Below are positions 45,987 through 56,694 of a DNA stretch of 64,000 nt, one piece after another. The stretch is from Stakelama flava (GTDB lineage Bacteria; Pseudomonadota; Alphaproteobacteria; Sphingomonadales; Sphingomonadaceae). The DNA lies in contig NZ_JAHWZX010000003.1 in NCBI RefSeq assembly GCF_019351405.1, positions 248,001 through 312,000 of the forward strand. Direction: 5' to 3'. The notes under the pieces were generated by a model. The model ran no database searches and had not been told where the DNA came from. It saw nothing but the letters and a program-made list of their open reading frames with translations. Numbering within the stretch: the first letter of the stretch is position 1; each line of letters starts with the position of its first letter. The position numbers were made by a program, and so were the translations under genes.

Positions 45987-46955
45987 TCAGGCCCGCGCGC
46001 CGTTCGCCACGCGCAGCGTGTCCGAAGCGCTGGCGTCAAGAAATGCGGCATAGGCATCGGCCAGTCCGTCGCGTAGCGATATCGATGGCTTCCATCCAAG
46101 AGCGTTGAGACGCGCCGAATCCATCAGCTTGCGCGGCGTGCCGTCGGGTTTGCTCTGGTCGAGTTCGATCGCGCCTTCGAAGCCCACCACTTCGCAGACC
46201 ATCTGCGCCGCCTCGAAAATGGTGACGTCGCTGCCAAAGCCGACATTGACATGAGGGGCGTCTGAATAACGCTGAAGGAGAAACACCGAAGCGTCGGCCA
46301 TATCGTCGACATGCAGGAATTCTCGCCGCGGCGTTCCGCTGCCCCAGAGCGTAATCGCATCCGCACCGGCAAGCTTCGCCTCATGTGTCTTGCGGATCAG
46401 TGCAGGCAACACGTGACTGCCGTTCAGATCATAATTGTCGCCCGGACCGTAAAGGTTAGTCGGCATGGCGGAGATATAGTCGCGACCATATTGTCGGCGG
46501 AACGCTTCGGCCAGCTTGATGCCGGCGATCTTGGCGATCGCATACCATTCGTTGGTGGGTTCCAGCGGGCCGGTTAGCAGCGCATCCTCGGGTATCGGCT
46601 GCGGTGCGAATTTGGGATAAATGCAACTCGATCCCAGAAACAGCAGGCGATCGACGTCGGCGCTATGCGCACCACCGATGATCGCGGTTTCAATCAACAG
46701 ATTATCGTACAGAAAATCTGCCGGATAGGTGGCATTGGCCAAGATCCCGCCGACTTTCGCCGCTGCCAGGACTATCGCATCGGGGCAATTGTCGCTGATC
46801 CAGCGTGCAACCGCCGCACCGTCGCGCAGATCGAGCGAGGAACGGTCCACTGTCAATACGGTGCAATCTTCGCGTGCGAGGCGTCGGACGATTGCCGAGC
46901 CCACCATTCCCCGGTGCCCGGCAACCCAGATGCGTTTTCCCGACAACGTAAACAT
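45987..46955 (-). CDS. fcl: GDP-L-fucose synthase
   Basis: Epimerises and reduces GDP-4-keto-6-deoxy-mannose to GDP-L-fucose with NADPH. 322 residues with the cofactor loop [16 protein letters not shown] near the N-terminus, SSCIYP, and the Tyr-x3-Lys pair in YAIAKIAG. Family-typical GPGDNYDL and DMADASVFL segments are also present. It starts at the last base of gmd, its pathway partner. Confidence 0.96.
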   Translation of the reverse strand: MFTLSGKRIWVAGHRGMVGSAIVRRLAREDCTVLTVDRSSLDLRDGAAVARWISDNCPDAIVLAAAKVGGILANATYPADFLYDNLLIETAIIGGAHSADVDRLLFLGSSCIYPKFAPQPIPEDALLTGPLEPTNEWYAIAKIAGIKLAEAFRRQYGRDYISAMPTNLYGPGDNYDLNGSHVLPALIRKTHEAKLAGADAITLWGSGTPRREFLHVDDMADASVFLLQRYSDAPHVNVGFGSDVTIFEAAQMVCEVVGFEGAIELDQSKPDGTPRKLMDSARLNALGWKPSISLRDGLADAYAAFLDASASDTLRVANGARA

Positions 46956-48016
46956 CAGGCCCCCTTGCCGATCGGCGCAGTGCGCATCGTTTCGAGGTCC
47001 GCCTGAACCATTTCGCGTGCGAGGTCGCGGGGCGACGTTTCGTACTTCCAGCCCAGCTTTTCCTGCGCCTTTGTCGGGTCACCGATCAGCAGTTCGACTT
47101 CGGTCGGGCGGAAATAGCGCGGATCGACTGCCACCAGCAGTTTACCGGTTTCGCGGCAATAGCCCTTTTCATCAACGCCTTCGCCTTCCCAGCGTAGCGG
47201 AATGCCAGCGTCTTCGAACGCCCATTCGACGAAGGTGCGTACTGGCGTCGTTTCGCCGGTGGCGAGGACATAATCATCGGGCTCGTCGGCCTGCAGCATC
47301 AGCCACATGCCGCGCACATATTCACGCGCATGACCCCAGTCGCGCCGGGCATCGAGATTGCCAAGGTACAACATGTCCTGACGTCCCAATGCGATCGCAG
47401 CTGCGGCGCGGGTGATCTTGCGCGTGACGAAGGTTTCTCCGCGCAGCGGACTTTCATGGTTGAACAGAATGCCGTTCGACGCATGCATGCCATAGGCTTC
47501 GCGATAATTGACTACGATCCAATAGGCATAGAGCTTGGCGGCGGCATAGGGGCTGCGTGGATAGAAGGGAGTAGTTTCCTTCTGCGGAACCTCTTGTACC
47601 AATCCATAAAGTTCGGATGTCGAGGCCTGATAGAAACGCGTGGTCTTCTCCATACCGAGGATGCGCATTGCCTCCAGCAGCCTGAGCGTGCCGATGCCGT
47701 CGGCGTTGGCGGTATATTCGGGGGTTTCGAAACTCACCTGCACATGGCTTTGCGCGGCGAGATTGTAGATTTCGTCGGGCTGGGTTTCCTGCACCAGACG
47801 GATCAGGTTGGTGCTGTCGGTCATGTCGCCATAATGCAGCGAGAAGCGAGGATCATCGACATGGGGGTCTTCATAGATATTCTCGATCCGCCCCGTGTTG
47901 AACGAGGATGAACGGCGTTTCAGGCCGTGAACGCGATACCCCTTGTCCAGCAGCAATTGCGCCAGATAGGCACCATCCTGCCCGGTAACTCCCGTAATCA
48001 GTGCCGTCTTAGTCAT
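46955..48016 (-). CDS. gmd: GDP-mannose 4,6-dehydratase
   Basis: Converts GDP-mannose to GDP-4-keto-6-deoxy-mannose, the first step to GDP-L-fucose (or other GDP-6-deoxy sugars). The 353 residues show [16 protein letters not shown], the catalytic region STSELYG and the Tyr-x3-Lys in [11 protein letters not shown], and the NADP-binding region KRRSSSFNT. It is divergent from the GT4 gene, with 269 bp between them that must hold both promoters. Confidence 0.97.
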   Translation of the reverse strand: MTKTALITGVTGQDGAYLAQLLLDKGYRVHGLKRRSSSFNTGRIENIYEDPHVDDPRFSLHYGDMTDSTNLIRLVQETQPDEIYNLAAQSHVQVSFETPEYTANADGIGTLRLLEAMRILGMEKTTRFYQASTSELYGLVQEVPQKETTPFYPRSPYAAAKLYAYWIVVNYREAYGMHASNGILFNHESPLRGETFVTRKITRAAAAIALGRQDMLYLGNLDARRDWGHAREYVRGMWLMLQADEPDDYVLATGETTPVRTFVEWAFEDAGIPLRWEGEGVDEKGYCRETGKLLVAVDPRYFRPTEVELLIGDPTKAQEKLGWKYETSPRDLAREMVQADLETMRTAPIGKGA

Positions 48017-48285
48017 TCCGTTCCTCAGTAAACTGCAAATCTATGCCCGTCGCGATGCGTTTGGGCGTCCATAACGCGATCGCCTATCATGAAAACGGGT
48101 TATCTGCGCGGCAATAGCGGTGAGCGCCTACAAAAAGCGCGGTAAGGCTGGACAATTCCGACGATGCTGTCGGATAGGGTGCGAATGCAAAGCGTCCGAA
48201 CCGGATTTGATATACGCGCCTGCGCGCGGCAGCTTAGAGCGGTTTTGCCGCAACCGCGAATAGAAACTGACTGGGTGGTAGAGCG

Positions 48286-49407
48286 GTGAAGGTCGCGCAC
48301 GTTATCACTGGCTTTTCGCTCGGCGGGGCTGAGCAGGTGGCCGAGGATTTGTCGCTGCGTTTCCGTGCGCGGGGCATCAATGTCCACATGGTCGGGCTCG
48401 TGAAGCCCGATCCAGCGCTGATCGATTTTTCTGCTGGCATGAAGCAGCGCTTGGCGGATGCCGGTGTTCCCTGTCATGAGCTGGGTGCGACGGATAAACG
48501 AATTGGACTGATCCGCAGACTGCCGGCGCTGGCCGCACTGCTTCGACGCGAACGATTTGATCTGGTCCATGCGCATGTCGACCATGCCGAATTCGCCGTT
48601 TCGATGGTGCGCCGAACGCACCGCCTCACCCTGGCGCGCACCATTCACAATGTTGTGCTCTGGCCGGGACATCGCTTGCTGGGAAAGATCAGCGAACGGG
48701 GCTGGAACGACGATCTGGTGATCGCGGTGTCCCCTGCTGCGATGGATGCGCACGTCGAATTGCGACGCTCGCTGGGGCTTGAGCTCAGCGAACACCGGCA
48801 GACGATCCTGAATGGCGTTCCCTTTCGTGGCGACGATAGCGCGAAGGTGCGGACGGGGTTGTTGCAGGCAGCGTTCTTCGGAAGATCCACTCCGCAAAAG
48901 GGTCTTGATGTGCTGATCGCAGCATTGCGTGCGCTGCAGGATAGCGCGGCAGCTTTCCACCTGACGATCTACTCCGATGCAGTGCACGACGACGGTTTCC
49001 GACAGGCGGTTGCTGATATGACCAACGTTACGCTGTTGCCCCCGGTGACGGACGCGCGCCAGCGAATTTCCGATTTCGATCTTCTCATCATGCCCTCTCG
49101 TTTCGAAGGGCTCCCTTTGGTTGCACTTGAGGCATTTGCATCCGGCACGCCGGTACTCGCTACAGACGCGCCGGGACTGCGCGCAGTGTTGCCGCCGGAC
49201 TGGCCGCTGCGCGCCCCCAACGAGGATGCCCCGGCACTTGCCTGCAAACTTGCCGAAGCGGCCGCTGACGTCGACGGTACGCGCCGCCTGCGAGCGGTAG
49301 CCGCTGAACACGGCCGGCAATTTTCGGTCGACCGGATGTGCGAGCGCTATCTCGATGCCTATGACGCCTATCTCAGCACGGCGTCCTCACATCGCCGAAA
49401 CGGGTAG
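48286..49407 (+). CDS. glycosyltransferase family 4
   Basis: 373 residues with a GT-B fold. The N-terminal glycine-rich loop reads VITGFSLGGAEQVAEDL and the C-terminal donor-binding EX7E-type region includes IMPSRFEGLPLVALEAFASGTPVLA. A GTG start is used. The donor and acceptor cannot be named from sequence. It stops 4 bp from the convergent GT26 gene. Confidence 0.92.
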   Translation: MKVAHVITGFSLGGAEQVAEDLSLRFRARGINVHMVGLVKPDPALIDFSAGMKQRLADAGVPCHELGATDKRIGLIRRLPALAALLRRERFDLVHAHVDHAEFAVSMVRRTHRLTLARTIHNVVLWPGHRLLGKISERGWNDDLVIAVSPAAMDAHVELRRSLGLELSEHRQTILNGVPFRGDDSAKVRTGLLQAAFFGRSTPQKGLDVLIAALRALQDSAAAFHLTIYSDAVHDDGFRQAVADMTNVTLLPPVTDARQRISDFDLLIMPSRFEGLPLVALEAFASGTPVLATDAPGLRAVLPPDWPLRAPNEDAPALACKLAEAAADVDGTRRLRAVAAEHGRQFSVDRMCERYLDAYDAYLSTASSHRRNG

Positions 49408-49411
49408 CGCT

Positions 49412-50233
49412 TCAGCGCCTTCTCAGCTTCCAGGATTCGCGAGCGACCCGGATGACGAACTGCGGCGCCATGATAAGATAGCGCCGCCACAGCCGGCGCG
49501 GCTCGCTTGCCAGGCGATGTGCCCATTCCAGTCCTCGGGCACGCATCCACACCGGCGCACGGTTGATCATACCCGCGTGGAAGTCAAACGCCGCACCCAC
49601 GCCGAGCAGCGTGACCCCCGGTAGTTTCGTGACATGGTCGCGCATCCAGAGCTCCTGCTTGGGCGTGCTGATGCCGACCCAGACGATCTTGGCCCCGCTT
49701 TCCCTGATCTGCGCGGTGATCATGGCATCCTCTTCGGGCGTCAGCGGGCGGAAGGGCGGGCAATAGTGGCCCGCCACGGTCATCCCCGGAAACCGCTGCG
49801 TCAATGCGGCGATGAGGGCTTCCGCGACACCTTCGCGTCCACCGTAGAAGAAATGCCCGATGCCGGTGTGCCGGGTTGCCTCGCACAGCGCTTCCATCAG
49901 ATCGGCTCCGCATACCCGGTCAATGTCATCATAGCCCCGCGCTCTGGCCACCCAGACAAGCGGCATCCCATCGGGCGTCACCAGTCCTGCCTCGCGCTGA
50001 ATTTCCATCATCTCGGGGTCTCTGAGCGCGTGCATCACGCCATGAACGTCACGCACGCAGATATATTGCGATTGTTCATTGTCGATCGCACCGCGGATCA
50101 GGGCGATAGCGCGCGGGATCGTGATGCGGCTAACCGGTACGCCCAGGATGTCGGCGATCGGCGCCAGCTGCCGCGCGGGCGCGCGCACGTTAGAGCTGTT
50201 CCTGTTTCGGGGAGCTTGAATCTCGCTTGTCAT
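49412..50233 (-). CDS. WecG/TagA/CpsF-family glycosyltransferase (GT26)
   Basis: 273 residues from the ATG at 50233; a longer frame to 50335 is possible. Diagnostic segments are GVPVSRIT near the start, a TPDGMPLVWVAR segment, FFYGGREGVAEAL and the C-terminal VWVGISTPKQELWM with GVGAAFDFHAG. Such enzymes add ManNAc(A) or similar sugars to an undecaprenyl-linked acceptor, an early step of surface polymer assembly. Confidence 0.92.
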   Translation of the reverse strand: MTSEIQAPRNRNSSNVRAPARQLAPIADILGVPVSRITIPRAIALIRGAIDNEQSQYICVRDVHGVMHALRDPEMMEIQREAGLVTPDGMPLVWVARARGYDDIDRVCGADLMEALCEATRHTGIGHFFYGGREGVAEALIAALTQRFPGMTVAGHYCPPFRPLTPEEDAMITAQIRESGAKIVWVGISTPKQELWMRDHVTKLPGVTLLGVGAAFDFHAGMINRAPVWMRARGLEWAHRLASEPRRLWRRYLIMAPQFVIRVARESWKLRRR

Positions 50234-50571
50234 ATTTTCGCGCTCGTTTTTGCGTACTTGCTGGTTTGCGGCCCTAAGTCCGAACTGTTTACCCGGGGTA
50301 ACGTAGCAATTTTCGTTTCGTCCGAGGTCCTCCACGACGTTCCCGTAGCCTAAACGGAATTTTCGCTAGTTTCTCGCAAGAGGTGTGGCAAGAGCGCGAT
50401 TCATGCTTGGTGCTTTCCAAAGCTGCCCTTACCGATTAAAGGGCGGTGTGTTGCGCTGCATGGGAAATGCGCGATACGGACGCACATGGTTGCGACGGTT
50501 GCTTGCTTGCGCCAATAGACTGGAATGCCGGCTGCCTTCGGTTGGCGATTTTTGCGGCGACCGATTCCGGA
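50234..50571. promoter_or_regulatory. divergent promoter region between GT26 and the Wzy-like gene
   Basis: About 340 bp. The AT-rich strip 50290-50380 is a likely promoter area for both genes. A frame from 50446 runs into the Wzy-like gene, but its first 42 residues are Cys-rich and not membrane-like, so I treat it as untranslated. Confidence 0.4.
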
Positions 50572-51825
50572 ATGGCTACGACATTGAACTCTTCTTCTCG
50601 CAGCGCGGAAAGATCCGCCCTTCCGGTCGAAATCCAGATCGGCTGCTTTGCCGTATCGTTCCTTTACGCGATCTTCTTCCAAGAGACCCGTGCACTGGGT
50701 GCCCCCGGCTTGGCCATCGCTTTCGCCTGCATTATTGTTATATGGCTGCCAATGATGCGCTGGTATGTGCAGCGGCCGCTGTGGTGGCTGACGGCATTGG
50801 CCGCGTTGTACACGCTCATTTCGATGATCGGGTGGCTGCATTGGAACACGTTGCTGTTCGACCGCAGCGTGATCATCCAGCAGGCCAGTTATGCGTTTCT
50901 GTTACCTGTCATGGTTCCGATTTTTGCTTATTACCATGAGCGGGTCGACAGGGGGGACACCGCCTTTCTGGCGTTTGAGAAATTCCTGATTTTGATATGC
51001 CTCATCGGGAAAGCTTATTACGCTTATATGATCGGATCGATTTCCGGTCTGGGCGTGATACAGCTTTTCAATATCGAGAGTATTTTCGCGTTTCTGATCG
51101 TTCGTCAGATATATGGGGGAGGCTATTGTTCCAAAGGAATGCGCGCGCTGGTCGTTCTGCTTTTCGTTGCGACAGCAGGCTCTTTCCAATCGCAACTCGT
51201 GGCCATGTTCCTGCTCGGTGGTCTGATCGTGCCCCGTCTGGCGCGGGCAGGTTTGCTGGTTTTCATATTCGGTCTTGTCGCGATTTCGATTGCGGCGGTG
51301 CCGTTCGCTGATGCGATCTGGCAGCTGGATCCCAACACGGGCATTCGCCTTTTTTTCTGGCATGATGCAATCGAACGGATAATCGCATCCTATGGCGTGG
51401 GGCAGGGCTTCGGAACGGAAACGATACGGCCGCTTTACCAACTTTCGTCGACTGACGTGTCGATCGCGGGTATTGAACAGGCCGATTTCATCCTTGTGGG
51501 ATCCCATAATGCATTCGTTGATGCAGGCTATCGCATGGGACTTCTCGGCGGCGGAATCCTGATTTGGTATATTGCAGGACTGTTTAAAAAGACGGCCGCC
51601 ATCGCGTCGGAGGGGCGTACGTTTGATTATTTTGTCTGCGCCATGCTGTTTGTTGTGCTGATGGTAAATGTGGGCTTGGCGAGCATTAACTTCCTGTTTG
51701 GAGCTGCTTTCCTGATCGGATGGTTGGCCTATCGGGCCGCGGCCGGATTTCCCGGGGCCGAAGATGCAATTGTGCATAGCGGCTCCGTTGCCGCACCATT
51801 TATGGGTTCGGCGTCCGTCAGCTAG
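50572..51825 (+). CDS. polytopic membrane protein, probable O-antigen/EPS polymerase (Wzy-like)
   Basis: 417 residues from the ATG at 50572 with roughly ten hydrophobic helices. A large hydrophilic loop (residues ~240-310: TGIRLFFWHDAIERI, GVGQGFGTETI, GSHNAFVDAGYRMGLLG) resembles the O-antigen ligase/polymerase loop, where an H-N-x-F motif is common. Sequence conservation in Wzy proteins is low, so the call rests on topology, the loop and position in a polysaccharide cluster that also has a flippase. It would join repeat units in the periplasm. Confidence 0.72.
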   Translation: MATTLNSSSRSAERSALPVEIQIGCFAVSFLYAIFFQETRALGAPGLAIAFACIIVIWLPMMRWYVQRPLWWLTALAALYTLISMIGWLHWNTLLFDRSVIIQQASYAFLLPVMVPIFAYYHERVDRGDTAFLAFEKFLILICLIGKAYYAYMIGSISGLGVIQLFNIESIFAFLIVRQIYGGGYCSKGMRALVVLLFVATAGSFQSQLVAMFLLGGLIVPRLARAGLLVFIFGLVAISIAAVPFADAIWQLDPNTGIRLFFWHDAIERIIASYGVGQGFGTETIRPLYQLSSTDVSIAGIEQADFILVGSHNAFVDAGYRMGLLGGGILIWYIAGLFKKTAAIASEGRTFDYFVCAMLFVVLMVNVGLASINFLFGAAFLIGWLAYRAAAGFPGAEDAIVHSGSVAAPFMGSASVS

Positions 51826-51907
51826 CGGTGCGTATCTTTCCGGTGCCCGGATTGCGAACGAGCTGGCTATGGACGCAGTACGATAAATCTCTATCAGGTC
51901 TGCGCAT

Positions 51908-52897
51908 ATGCCTGTTGTTACGCTCAATAATGAACGATCCTTCTTAGCAGGTGCCGGCATTTCGATTTTGGATGCGGCGCGCATCCAGGGGGTGACGCTG
52001 GAATATAGCTGCCGGACGGGACGCTGCGGCATCTGCAAGGCTTCCGTCGTTTCTGGCGATACCGATCCGCTGCGCCCTGAAGACGAGAGCCTTTCGCCTG
52101 AAGAGGCGGCGCGAGGTATTATCCTCACCTGTTGCCGGACCGCGATAAGCGATGTCACCTTGGACGTCGAGCCGCTCGATCGTCTGGCGGGGATGGAAAT
52201 CAAGACCATGCCGAGCCGGATCGTATCGATCGAGCGCGTCGCGCCGGCAATTGTCCGCGTGGTGCTGAAAACGCCGCCGACCTCGACCATGCGTTTTCTG
52301 CCCGGCCAGTATATCGACGTGATCGCGCGCGATGTACGGCGCAGCTATTCGCTGGCCAATGCGCCGCGCGAGGACGGGTTGCTCGAACTGTTCATCAAAC
52401 AATATCCGGGCGGCGTCCTGAGTCAGTACTGGTTCGAGGAGGCGAAGCCCAACGATTTGTTGCGGATCGAAGGGCCTTTCGGCACATTCTTTTTGCGCGA
52501 TCAAGCGCCCGTCAACATTCTATTCCTGGCTACCGGCACCGGCATCGCGCCGGTCAAGGCGCTGCTTGAGGAGCTGGCGCGCGATCCGGAACGTGCCCGG
52601 CAGCACCGGCTCAGCGTATTCTGGGGCAATCGCGAGGCGGAAAATTTCTGCTGGGATCCTGTCGACCTGGGGCTTGACATCGGCTTTCACCATCTGCTTT
52701 CGGGCCCCGACGCCAGTTGGGGCGGCGCGCGCGGCTATGTCCAGCAGGCGGCTATTCATCATGGGGTCGATCCGGCCGATACGGTCGTCTATGCGTGCGG
52801 TTCGAACGCGATGATTGGTTCCGCGCGTGAGGCCCTCCTTGCGCTTGGCTTACCGGCGAAGCGCTTCTTTTCAGACGCTTTTGTAAGCTCTAACTGA
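51908..52897 (+). CDS. ascD: CDP-6-deoxy-L-threo-D-glycero-4-hexulose-3-dehydrase reductase (E3)
   Basis: 329 residues: an N-terminal plant-type [2Fe-2S] ferredoxin domain with Cys35, Cys40, Cys43 and Cys75, then a ferredoxin-NADP reductase module with the FAD motif RSYSLANAP and the NADH loop [15 protein letters not shown]. It supplies electrons to the RfbH dehydrase (E1) encoded three genes downstream, together completing C3 deoxygenation. It begins a run of six co-directional dideoxysugar genes. Confidence 0.92.
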   Translation: MPVVTLNNERSFLAGAGISILDAARIQGVTLEYSCRTGRCGICKASVVSGDTDPLRPEDESLSPEEAARGIILTCCRTAISDVTLDVEPLDRLAGMEIKTMPSRIVSIERVAPAIVRVVLKTPPTSTMRFLPGQYIDVIARDVRRSYSLANAPREDGLLELFIKQYPGGVLSQYWFEEAKPNDLLRIEGPFGTFFLRDQAPVNILFLATGTGIAPVKALLEELARDPERARQHRLSVFWGNREAENFCWDPVDLGLDIGFHHLLSGPDASWGGARGYVQQAAIHHGVDPADTVVYACGSNAMIGSAREALLALGLPAKRFFSDAFVSSN

Positions 52898-52910
52898 GGA
52901 TAGGACAGAA

Positions 52911-53681
52911 ATGAAGGCAGTCATTCTGGCCGGCGGGCTGGGCACGCGTTTCGCCGAGGAAACCAGCCTGCGCCCCAAGCCGATGATCGAGATCGGCGGG
53001 CGTCCCATACTTTGGCATATCATGAAAATCTATTCCGCCCATGGCGTGAACGATTTCGTGATCTGCTGCGGATATAAGGGCTATGTGATCAAGGAGTATT
53101 TTGCCAACTACTTCCTGCACATGTCCGACGTTACCTTCGACATGCGCGGCAATGACATGATCGTTCACGAAAAGCGCGCCGAACCTTGGAAGGTCACGCT
53201 GGTCGATACCGGCGACGAGTCGATGACCGGCGGGCGGTTGAAGCGCGTAGCGGACCATGTTCGTGATGAAGAAGCGTTTTTCTTCACCTATGGCGACGGT
53301 GTTGGCGATATCGATATTACCAAGTCGCTTGAATTTCACCGCGCGCATGGCAAGGCGGCGACGCTGACCGCCACCTATCCGCCGGGCCGCTTCGGTGCGC
53401 TCGATATTGTCGATGATCAGGTTACCGACTTTCTGGAAAAGCCCAAGGGCGATGGCGGCATGATCAACGGCGGTTTCTTCGTGCTGAGTCCCAAGGTTCT
53501 TGATTATATCAGCAGCGACGCCACCATCTGGGAGCAGGAGCCGCTGCGCTCGCTTGCCACAGACGGCGAGCTGATGGCGTTCGAACATCACGGCTATTGG
53601 CAGCCGATGGATACACTGCGCGACAAGCAGCAGCTCGAAGCCCTTTGGGATAGCGGAAAGGCGCCGTGGCGACTGTGGTAA
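52911..53681 (+). CDS. rfbF: glucose-1-phosphate cytidylyltransferase
   Basis: Makes CDP-glucose from Glc-1-P and CTP. 256 residues with the nucleotidyltransferase signature [14 protein letters not shown] followed by [10 protein letters not shown], and [12 protein letters not shown] for metal binding. The gene overlaps rfbG by 16 nt and follows the E3 gene by 13 bp, an operon arrangement. Confidence 0.96.
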   Translation: MKAVILAGGLGTRFAEETSLRPKPMIEIGGRPILWHIMKIYSAHGVNDFVICCGYKGYVIKEYFANYFLHMSDVTFDMRGNDMIVHEKRAEPWKVTLVDTGDESMTGGRLKRVADHVRDEEAFFFTYGDGVGDIDITKSLEFHRAHGKAATLTATYPPGRFGALDIVDDQVTDFLEKPKGDGGMINGGFFVLSPKVLDYISSDATIWEQEPLRSLATDGELMAFEHHGYWQPMDTLRDKQQLEALWDSGKAPWRLW

Positions 53682-54784
53682 GATTATCGACACAGGACGC
53701 GGTCGACCCCGCCTTCTGGGCTGGCAAGCGTGTTTTCCTGACTGGGCATACCGGGTTCAAGGGCAGCTGGCTGTCATTGTGGCTTCAGAAAATGGGCGCC
53801 GAACTGACGGGGTTTGCGCTGGCACCACCCACCGAGCCGGCATTGTTCGACGTGGCCAGGGTTGCCGACGCGATGACCTCGATCATCGGCGACATCCGTG
53901 ACCGCGAGATGCTGGAGAACGCGCTGGTCGAGGCGCGACCCGACATCGTCATCCACATGGCGGCGCAGCCTTTGGTACGCGCTTCCTATGACGATCCGGT
54001 CGGTACCTATGCCACCAACGTGATGGGCACGGTGCATTTGATGGAGGCCGCGCGCCGTGTGCCTTCGGTTCGTGCGATCTGCATCGTCACCACCGATAAA
54101 TGCTACGAAAACCGCGAATGGGATTGGGGCTATCGCGAGAATGAAGCGATGGGCGGCTATGATCCCTACAGCAATTCCAAGGGGTGCGCCGAACTCGTCA
54201 CTTCGGCCTATCGCCAGTCCTTTTTTTCGAACGCGCAAGGTGGTCATGGGGCCGCAGTCGGTTCGGGACGTGCGGGCAATGTGATCGGCGGCGGCGACTG
54301 GGCTGTGGATCGTCTGATTCCCGACATTCTGCGCGCGATCGCCGAGGAGCGCCCGGTGCTGATTCGCAACCCGCTGGCGATCCGCCCGTGGCAGCATGTG
54401 CTCGAACCGCTATCGGGTTATCTGATGCTGTGTCAGGCGTTGTGGAACGATCCCGGCACGGCGGCACAAGCGTTCAATTTCGGCCCGTCCGATACCGATG
54501 CCCGCCCGGTCCAGTGGATCGTCGAGCGCATGTGCGCGCTTTGGGGCGAAGTTGCCGAATGGACGCATGATGAAAGTGTGCAGCCGCACGAGGCGCGCTA
54601 CCTCAAGCTCGATATTTCGAAGGCACGCGCCGAGCTTGGTTGGTCGCCACGCTGGCCGCTTTCGCGCGCGCTTGATAGTATCGTTACCTGGCATCGCGCC
54701 TGGCTTTCGGGCGCCGATATGCATTCTCACTGTCTCGCCGAGCTGGATGGTTTCACTGCCACACCGCTCCTGCAAGCCGCATAG
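53666..54784 (+). CDS. rfbG: CDP-glucose 4,6-dehydratase
   Basis: Converts CDP-glucose to CDP-4-keto-6-deoxyglucose. 372 residues with the NAD loop [16 protein letters not shown], the [15 protein letters not shown] segment, the TTDKCYEN active-site region and the Tyr-x3-Lys in [13 protein letters not shown] or ATG near 53666 starts inside the end of rfbF. Confidence 0.96.
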   Translation: MATVVRLSTQDAVDPAFWAGKRVFLTGHTGFKGSWLSLWLQKMGAELTGFALAPPTEPALFDVARVADAMTSIIGDIRDREMLENALVEARPDIVIHMAAQPLVRASYDDPVGTYATNVMGTVHLMEAARRVPSVRAICIVTTDKCYENREWDWGYRENEAMGGYDPYSNSKGCAELVTSAYRQSFFSNAQGGHGAAVGSGRAGNVIGGGDWAVDRLIPDILRAIAEERPVLIRNPLAIRPWQHVLEPLSGYLMLCQALWNDPGTAAQAFNFGPSDTDARPVQWIVERMCALWGEVAEWTHDESVQPHEARYLKLDISKARAELGWSPRWPLSRALDSIVTWHRAWLSGADMHSHCLAELDGFTATPLLQAA

Positions 54785-54795
54785 GATCCGACTAT

Positions 54796-56109
54796 ATGAA
54801 CGCTGACGATCTTCGCCGCGAAATTCGTACGCTTGTTGGCCGCTACGCCGAAGCGCAATTTGCTCCCAAGCCGTTCGTTCCGGGCGAAACCATGATCCCC
54901 CCCGCCGGCAAGGTTATCGGCGCGCCTGAAATCGAAATGATGGTCGAAGCTTCACTCGATGGCTGGCTGACCACCGGCCGGTTCAACACCGAATTCGAGG
55001 CGGGGCTTGCCAAGCTGCTGGGCGCACCCTTTGTGCTCACCACCACTTCGGGCTCATCGGCGAACCTGCTTGCGCTGTCGAGCCTTACCAGCCACAAGCT
55101 GGGCGATCGCCGGCTGAAGCCGGGTGACGAGGTTATCACCGTGGCGGCGGGTTTTCCCACCACGGTCAACCCCTCGATTCAGCACGGCCTGGTGCCGGTA
55201 TTCGTCGATGTCGACGTGCCGACCTATAATATCGACGCCAGCCTGATCGAAGCGGCGATCACCGAAAAGACCGGCGCGATCATGCTGGCGCACACGCTGG
55301 GCAATCCGTTCAACTTGGCCGAGGTTCGCCGCATCTGCGACGAGCATGATCTGTGGCTGGTCGAGGATTGCTGCGACGCGCTGGGCGCCACCTATGACGG
55401 CAAGAAGGTCGGCCTGTGGGGCGATGTGGCCACGGTCAGCTTCTATCCCGCCCACCACATAACGATGGGCGAAGGCGGCGCGGTCTTCACGCAATCCGCT
55501 GAACTGCGGCCGATCATCGAAAGCATCCGTGACTGGGGCCGCGACTGCTATTGCGCGCCGGGCTGTGACAATACCTGCGGTGAGCGTTTCTCGCAGCAGC
55601 ACGGGACGCTGCCCTTCGGCTATGACCACAAATATGTGTATTCGCACCTTGGCTACAATCTGAAGATAACCGACATGCAGGCGGCGTGCGGCCTTGCGCA
55701 GCTCGATCGCGCCGAAGGGTTCGTCGAAGCGCGCCGGCGCAACTTCGCGCTGCTTACCGAGCGACTGAAGAGCCTTGAGGAGATATTCATCCTGCCAGAG
55801 GCGACGCCCAATTCGGACCCGTCCTGGTTCGGCTTCCCGCTGATGCTACGTGATGGCGTCGATGCCAAGCGCGTCGACGTGACTCGCTTCCTCGACCAGA
55901 ACAAGATCGGCACCCGCCTGCTGTTCGCTGGCAATCTGACGCGCCAGCCCTATTTCCAGCATGTCGACTATCGCGTGGTCGGCGACCTGACCCGCACCGA
56001 CCAGATCATGAACAACACCTTCTGGCTGGGTCTCTTCCCCGCGCTGGACGCTGAACATTTCGACTATGTCGGCGACAAGCTGGAAGAGTTTTTCGGACTG
56101 AATTTCTAA
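54796..56109 (+). CDS. rfbH: CDP-4-keto-6-deoxyglucose 3-dehydrase (E1, PMP-dependent)
   Basis: 437 residues. It has an aminotransferase-like fold but with His220 ([12 protein letters not shown]) where transaminases keep a Lys, the hallmark of PMP-dependent E1. Cysteines in [12 protein letters not shown] and adjoining residues match the iron-sulfur-binding region of E1. With the E3 protein it removes the 3-hydroxyl, giving CDP-4-keto-3,6-dideoxyglucose. It follows rfbG by 11 bp. Confidence 0.96.
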   Translation: MNADDLRREIRTLVGRYAEAQFAPKPFVPGETMIPPAGKVIGAPEIEMMVEASLDGWLTTGRFNTEFEAGLAKLLGAPFVLTTTSGSSANLLALSSLTSHKLGDRRLKPGDEVITVAAGFPTTVNPSIQHGLVPVFVDVDVPTYNIDASLIEAAITEKTGAIMLAHTLGNPFNLAEVRRICDEHDLWLVEDCCDALGATYDGKKVGLWGDVATVSFYPAHHITMGEGGAVFTQSAELRPIIESIRDWGRDCYCAPGCDNTCGERFSQQHGTLPFGYDHKYVYSHLGYNLKITDMQAACGLAQLDRAEGFVEARRRNFALLTERLKSLEEIFILPEATPNSDPSWFGFPLMLRDGVDAKRVDVTRFLDQNKIGTRLLFAGNLTRQPYFQHVDYRVVGDLTRTDQIMNNTFWLGLFPALDAEHFDYVGDKLEEFFGLNF

Positions 56110-56130
56110 TGCAAGCGAAGGATCGCGTCG

Positions 56131-56694
56131 ATGGAGATCGAAACGACCGGAATTCCTGGATGCTATGTTCTGCAGGCACGGTTGCTGCGTGATAGGCGCG
56201 GCAGTTTCATCAAGACGTTCCATACGCCGCGATTCGAGGAACTGGGGCTGCGCACCGACTGGCGCGAGGAATATTTTTCTGCCTCTGCAAAAGGGGTGGT
56301 ACGCGGGATGCATTTTCAGCTTCCGCCCGTCGATCACGCCAAAATGGTGTTTTGCCTGACCGGCGAAGTACTTGATGTAGTAGTCGATTTGCGGCGCGGT
56401 TCACCTGCGTTTGGTACCGCGCTCGGCTTCACATTGAGCGCAGAAAACGGTCGCGGTCTTTATTTACCGACCGGTTGCGCACATGGTTTCGTATCGAAGG
56501 CCGAAGATAGCGGCATGTATTATAAGGTAACCAGCGTCCATGCGCCCGAACAGGACGCGGGCATCGCATGGGACAGTATAGCGTTCGACTGGCCGGTTTC
56601 CGATCCGGAGCTCTCCGACCGTGATCGGCGTCACCCCCGCTTTGCTGACTTCGAGACGCCGTTCGTGTTTGATGCGGCGAAGGCGGCGCAATGA
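56131..56694 (+). CDS. RmlC-like cupin epimerase (CDP-sugar 5-epimerase, AscE-like)
   Basis: 187 residues with the RmlC cupin pattern: GSFIKTFHTPRF, VVRGMHFQLPPVDHAKMVFC, LDVVVDLRRGSPAFG, LYLPTGCAHGF and the late SMYYKVT-like strand (SGMYYKVTSVHAPE). RmlC acts on dTDP-4-keto-6-deoxyglucose, but the genes around it make CDP-4-keto-3,6-dideoxyglucose. In that setting a homologue, AscE, inverts C5 on the route to L-ascarylose. It overlaps the next gene by 4 nt. Confidence 0.85.
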   Translation: MEIETTGIPGCYVLQARLLRDRRGSFIKTFHTPRFEELGLRTDWREEYFSASAKGVVRGMHFQLPPVDHAKMVFCLTGEVLDVVVDLRRGSPAFGTALGFTLSAENGRGLYLPTGCAHGFVSKAEDSGMYYKVTSVHAPEQDAGIAWDSIAFDWPVSDPELSDRDRRHPRFADFETPFVFDAAKAAQ

